This document shows positions 15,044-16,951 of a stretch of 16,951 bases of DNA, piece by piece. Position 1 is the stretch's first letter; each line of letters starts with the position of its first letter. This DNA is from Bryobacterales bacterium (GTDB lineage Bacteria > Acidobacteriota > Terriglobia > Bryobacterales > Bryobacteraceae). Below the pieces are notes generated by a model. It had not been told where the DNA came from and did no database searches. It saw only the letters and a program-made list of their open reading frames with translations. A program made the translations under genes and the position numbers. Location of the stretch: assembly GCA_025456495.1 (NCBI GenBank), contig JALOKO010000021.1:1-16951 (forward strand), given 5' to 3'.

Positions 15044-16345
15044 ATGAGCACCTCTTCTGATTCCGCCATTTCCAGCCTCCGCTTTCCGTTTCAGGAAACC
15101 GTGGAGGCTGAAGGGCACCTGATTGATTCGCAGATCCTGGAACTGGTTTTCGATGAAGTGGTGCAATACGGCGGCCGCTTCGAAGTGGAGGAATTCCGCA
15201 TTGGGCGCACCAATGAGGAACCGTCCTACCTGCGGCTGCGCGTGGCCACACCCACGCAGGACGCCATGCAGCGCCTGCTGCAGAACCTGAGCGCCAATGG
15301 CTGCTACCCCGTAGCGGGAGGCGACGCCCGATTGCAACGCGTGGAGCGGGATTGCTGCGCGCCCGAGGACTTCTATTCCTCCACCAACCACCGCACGCTG
15401 GTGCGCGTGGACGGGGAATGGCTGGAAGTGCGCAACCAGCGCATGGACGCCCTGCTGGTGGTGGAGCAAGGCGCCGTCTATGCCCGCCGGTTACGCGACC
15501 TGCGCGCTGGAGACGCCGTGGTGGTGGGGCTGCACGGCGTACGCGTGATCCCCGGGGCGAAGGAGCGCGACCGGCACGCCTTCGCCTTCATGTCCAACGG
15601 CGTCAGTTCAGAGCGACAGGTGGAAATGGCCGTCCGCCAGACGGCCTCCCTGATGCGTCATACGCGCGAGCGTGGCCAGGATGTCGTCATTGTCGCCGGC
15701 CCGGTGGTGATCCATACCGGTGGCGTGGAGCCTGTCAGCCGCCTGATCCGCGCCGGCCTGGTACAGGCCCTGCTGGCTGGCAATGCGCTGGGGGTCCACG
15801 ATATTGAGGCGGCGCTGCTGGGAACTTCCCTGGGGGTGCGCCTGCGCGATGGCCGATTGGAAGAGCATGGCCATCGCAATCACATGCGCGCCATCAATCG
15901 CATCTACCACTGCGGGGACATTCGCGGCGCGGTGGAACAGAAGGTGCTCACACGCGGCATTCTCTACGAATGCGTTCGTGGCGGCGTCCCCTTTGTGCTG
16001 GCGGGCAGCCTGCGCGACGACGGCCCCCTGCCCGACACCGTCACCGACATGAATCGCGCGCAGGACCTCTACGCCACGCACCTGCGTAGCGCCGGGATGG
16101 TGCTGTGCCTGGGGAGCATGCTGCATTCCATCGCTGTCGGCAACATGCTGCCCAGTTGGGTGAAGATCGTATGCGTGGACATCAATCCGGCGGTGGCCAC
16201 CAAAATCTCTGACCGAGGTACAGGACAGTTGCTGCCCGTCATCACCGACGTGGGTCTGTTTCTGGACCTTCTGGCCCGGCACGTCGATGGCGGAGACGAC
16301 CGGCACCGGGACCCGGAGCACTCACTTTCCGAGGAGATCGAATGA
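15044..16345 (+). CDS. TIGR00300 / LOR-SDH-region protein, putative ornithine cyclodeaminase-like
   Basis: From the ATG at 15044 the protein has 433 residues; no Shine-Dalgarno precedes it, and an in-frame GTG at 15014 is an alternative. The N-terminal 110 residues match the LOR/SDH conserved region (FQETVEAEGHLIDSQIL and FEVEEFRIGRTNEEPSYLRL). Further family blocks are FYSSTNHRTLVRV (110-122), a GPVVIHTGG loop (219-227), GNALGVHDIEAALLGTSLGV (246-265), AGSLRDDGPLPD (320-331), and a Rossmann-like MVLCLGSMLHSIAVGNMLP with VCVDINPA (352-383). Homologous domains occur as archaeal stand-alone ornithine cyclodeaminases and as the C-terminal half of cyanobacterial AgrE/ArgZ, which makes proline from arginine. 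The arginine-dihydrolase half is absent here. An NAD-dependent ornithine-to-proline reaction is therefore likely but inferred. The stop overlaps the queF start by 4 bp. Confidence 0.85.
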   Translation: MSTSSDSAISSLRFPFQETVEAEGHLIDSQILELVFDEVVQYGGRFEVEEFRIGRTNEEPSYLRLRVATPTQDAMQRLLQNLSANGCYPVAGGDARLQRVERDCCAPEDFYSSTNHRTLVRVDGEWLEVRNQRMDALLVVEQGAVYARRLRDLRAGDAVVVGLHGVRVIPGAKERDRHAFAFMSNGVSSERQVEMAVRQTASLMRHTRERGQDVVIVAGPVVIHTGGVEPVSRLIRAGLVQALLAGNALGVHDIEAALLGTSLGVRLRDGRLEEHGHRNHMRAINRIYHCGDIRGAVEQKVLTRGILYECVRGGVPFVLAGSLRDDGPLPDTVTDMNRAQDLYATHLRSAGMVLCLGSMLHSIAVGNMLPSWVKIVCVDINPAVATKISDRGTGQLLPVITDVGLFLDLLARHVDGGDDRHRDPEHSLSEEIE

Positions 16346-16743
16346 GTACGGAATACACGCAGGACCACGCCCGCAGCGGCATCCACGACTCCCTGCCTGC
16401 CATCGAAACCTGGCCCAGCCAGTTCGCCAACTATGAAATCGAAACCGTGGTGCCTGAGTTCACGTCCGTTTGCCCGAAGACGGGCCTGCCGGATTTCGGC
16501 AAGCTCACAATTGTGTACGTTCCCGGCGAGGTCTGCTTTGAGCTGAAGTCGTTTAAGATGTACATCCTGGCCTACCGGAACCTGGGCATCTTTTACGAAA
16601 ATGCGGTGAACCGGATTCTGCGCGACCTGGTTGCGTCCATGAACCCCGTGAGCATCACCGTTGTGGGAGAATTCACCCCGCGCGGAGGCATCGCCACGAA
16701 AGTGACAGCGCGCTGGCAGCGTGGCCAGCAGGAGCCTGCCTGA
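16342..16743 (+). CDS. queF: NADPH-dependent 7-cyano-7-deazaguanine (preQ0) reductase QueF
   Basis: This 133-residue type-I (single T-fold) enzyme reduces preQ0 to preQ1 in queuosine biosynthesis. The catalytic region FTSVCPKTGLPDFG (40-53) contains C44, which forms the thioimide, and D51. The QueF signature is GEVCFELKSFKMYI (62-75), and the end FTPRGG (111-116) is typical. At the position of the conserved His in the B. subtilis enzyme (FHE), this protein has Y85 (IFYEN), while the following E86 is kept. The start overlaps the preceding stop (ATGA) and has GAGGAG at good spacing, so the two genes are translationally coupled. Other queuosine genes (queC, queD, queE) are not in the window. Confidence 0.93.
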   Translation: MSTEYTQDHARSGIHDSLPAIETWPSQFANYEIETVVPEFTSVCPKTGLPDFGKLTIVYVPGEVCFELKSFKMYILAYRNLGIFYENAVNRILRDLVASMNPVSITVVGEFTPRGGIATKVTARWQRGQQEPA

Positions 16744-16783
16744 GCGGCGCGCTGGCTGATGCGCCTGGAAGGATCCACGCCCT

Positions 16784-16951
16784 GTGCCCAAGTCACCCCA
16801 AGAGGTCATCGCGGAATTGAGCGCGCTGCGAGAGCGCGTCGCCCGACAGTATCCCGCACCGGGAAGCGGGGATGCCGTGCCCCTGGTGGACCTGCTGGCG
16901 CTCTTCCACGCGCGCGACGCAGCCAGCGGGAAGGTGGCGGCCATCGGGAAG
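16784..16951 (+). CDS. Partial hypothetical protein (3' truncated by window edge)
   Basis: A frame opens with GTG at 16784 and runs to the window end without a stop (56 codons seen). The start is preceded by GGAAGG at a slightly long spacing. The visible N-terminus, PKSPQEVIAELSALRERVAR, looks like an amphipathic helix, followed by a proline/glycine linker and a second helix (VPLVDLLALFHARDA). Codon use is GC-rich like the neighbours. It follows queF by 40 bp and may extend the same operon. No family is recognised. Confidence 0.5.
   Translation, partial: MPKSPQEVIAELSALRERVARQYPAPGSGDAVPLVDLLALFHARDAASGKVAAIGK

Overview
The window reads as ordinary chromosomal DNA of a GC-rich, Gram-negative, probably soil or sediment bacterium. 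The combination of a LolA-like lipoprotein-sorting protein, an Omp85-type barrel, a YeiB/HGSNAT-like membrane acyltransferase, an isolated nuoI, a PPi-type phosphofructokinase and an orphan DnaC-like loader best fits Acidobacteriota (Bryobacterales/Solibacter-like). That placement is an inference from gene content and protein flavour; no rRNA or tRNA gene is present. I see no transposase, integrase, phage gene or CRISPR array.

Layout. Positions 1-1440 hold the tail of a LolA-like gene and a polytopic acyltransferase-like protein. Positions 1592-4138 hold a response regulator with altered phosphorylation-site residues, a STAS anti-sigma-antagonist-type protein and a CoA-disulfide-reductase-type flavoprotein. 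A stand-alone NuoI gene (4305-4766) converges on a divergent acetate-kinase-family gene (4838-5938, minus strand). A DnaC/IstB-like ATPase with an N-terminal zinc-finger-like motif follows at 6289-7053. Positions 7193-10294 hold a tight pair: a short Omp85-type barrel and a large exported protein of no recognised family whose central part looks like a divergent protein-kinase fold (K in a YLLKF strand, then an HDD...N...DFG segment). A convergent minus-strand gene (10350-11549) encodes an exported helical-repeat protein.

Positions 11944-13619 encode an MhqO-like VOC ring-cleaving dioxygenase and an MhqD-like serine hydrolase, a pairing known from quinone/hydroquinone detoxification. Next come a phosphofructokinase with PPi-type active-site signatures (13796-14980) and an overlapping pair: a TIGR00300 (LOR/SDH-region) protein, plausibly an ornithine cyclodeaminase, and the queuosine enzyme QueF. 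A partial gene runs off the right edge.

The most unusual non-coding feature is three unrelated short tandem-repeat arrays with similar periods (18, 18-19 and 21/17 bp), at 4201-4254, 6161-6235 and 11678-11807. Each lies in an intergenic region upstream of a gene start. Their periods are mostly not multiples of three and their sequences differ from one another. The most interesting protein observation is the barrel plus kinase-like exported pair.
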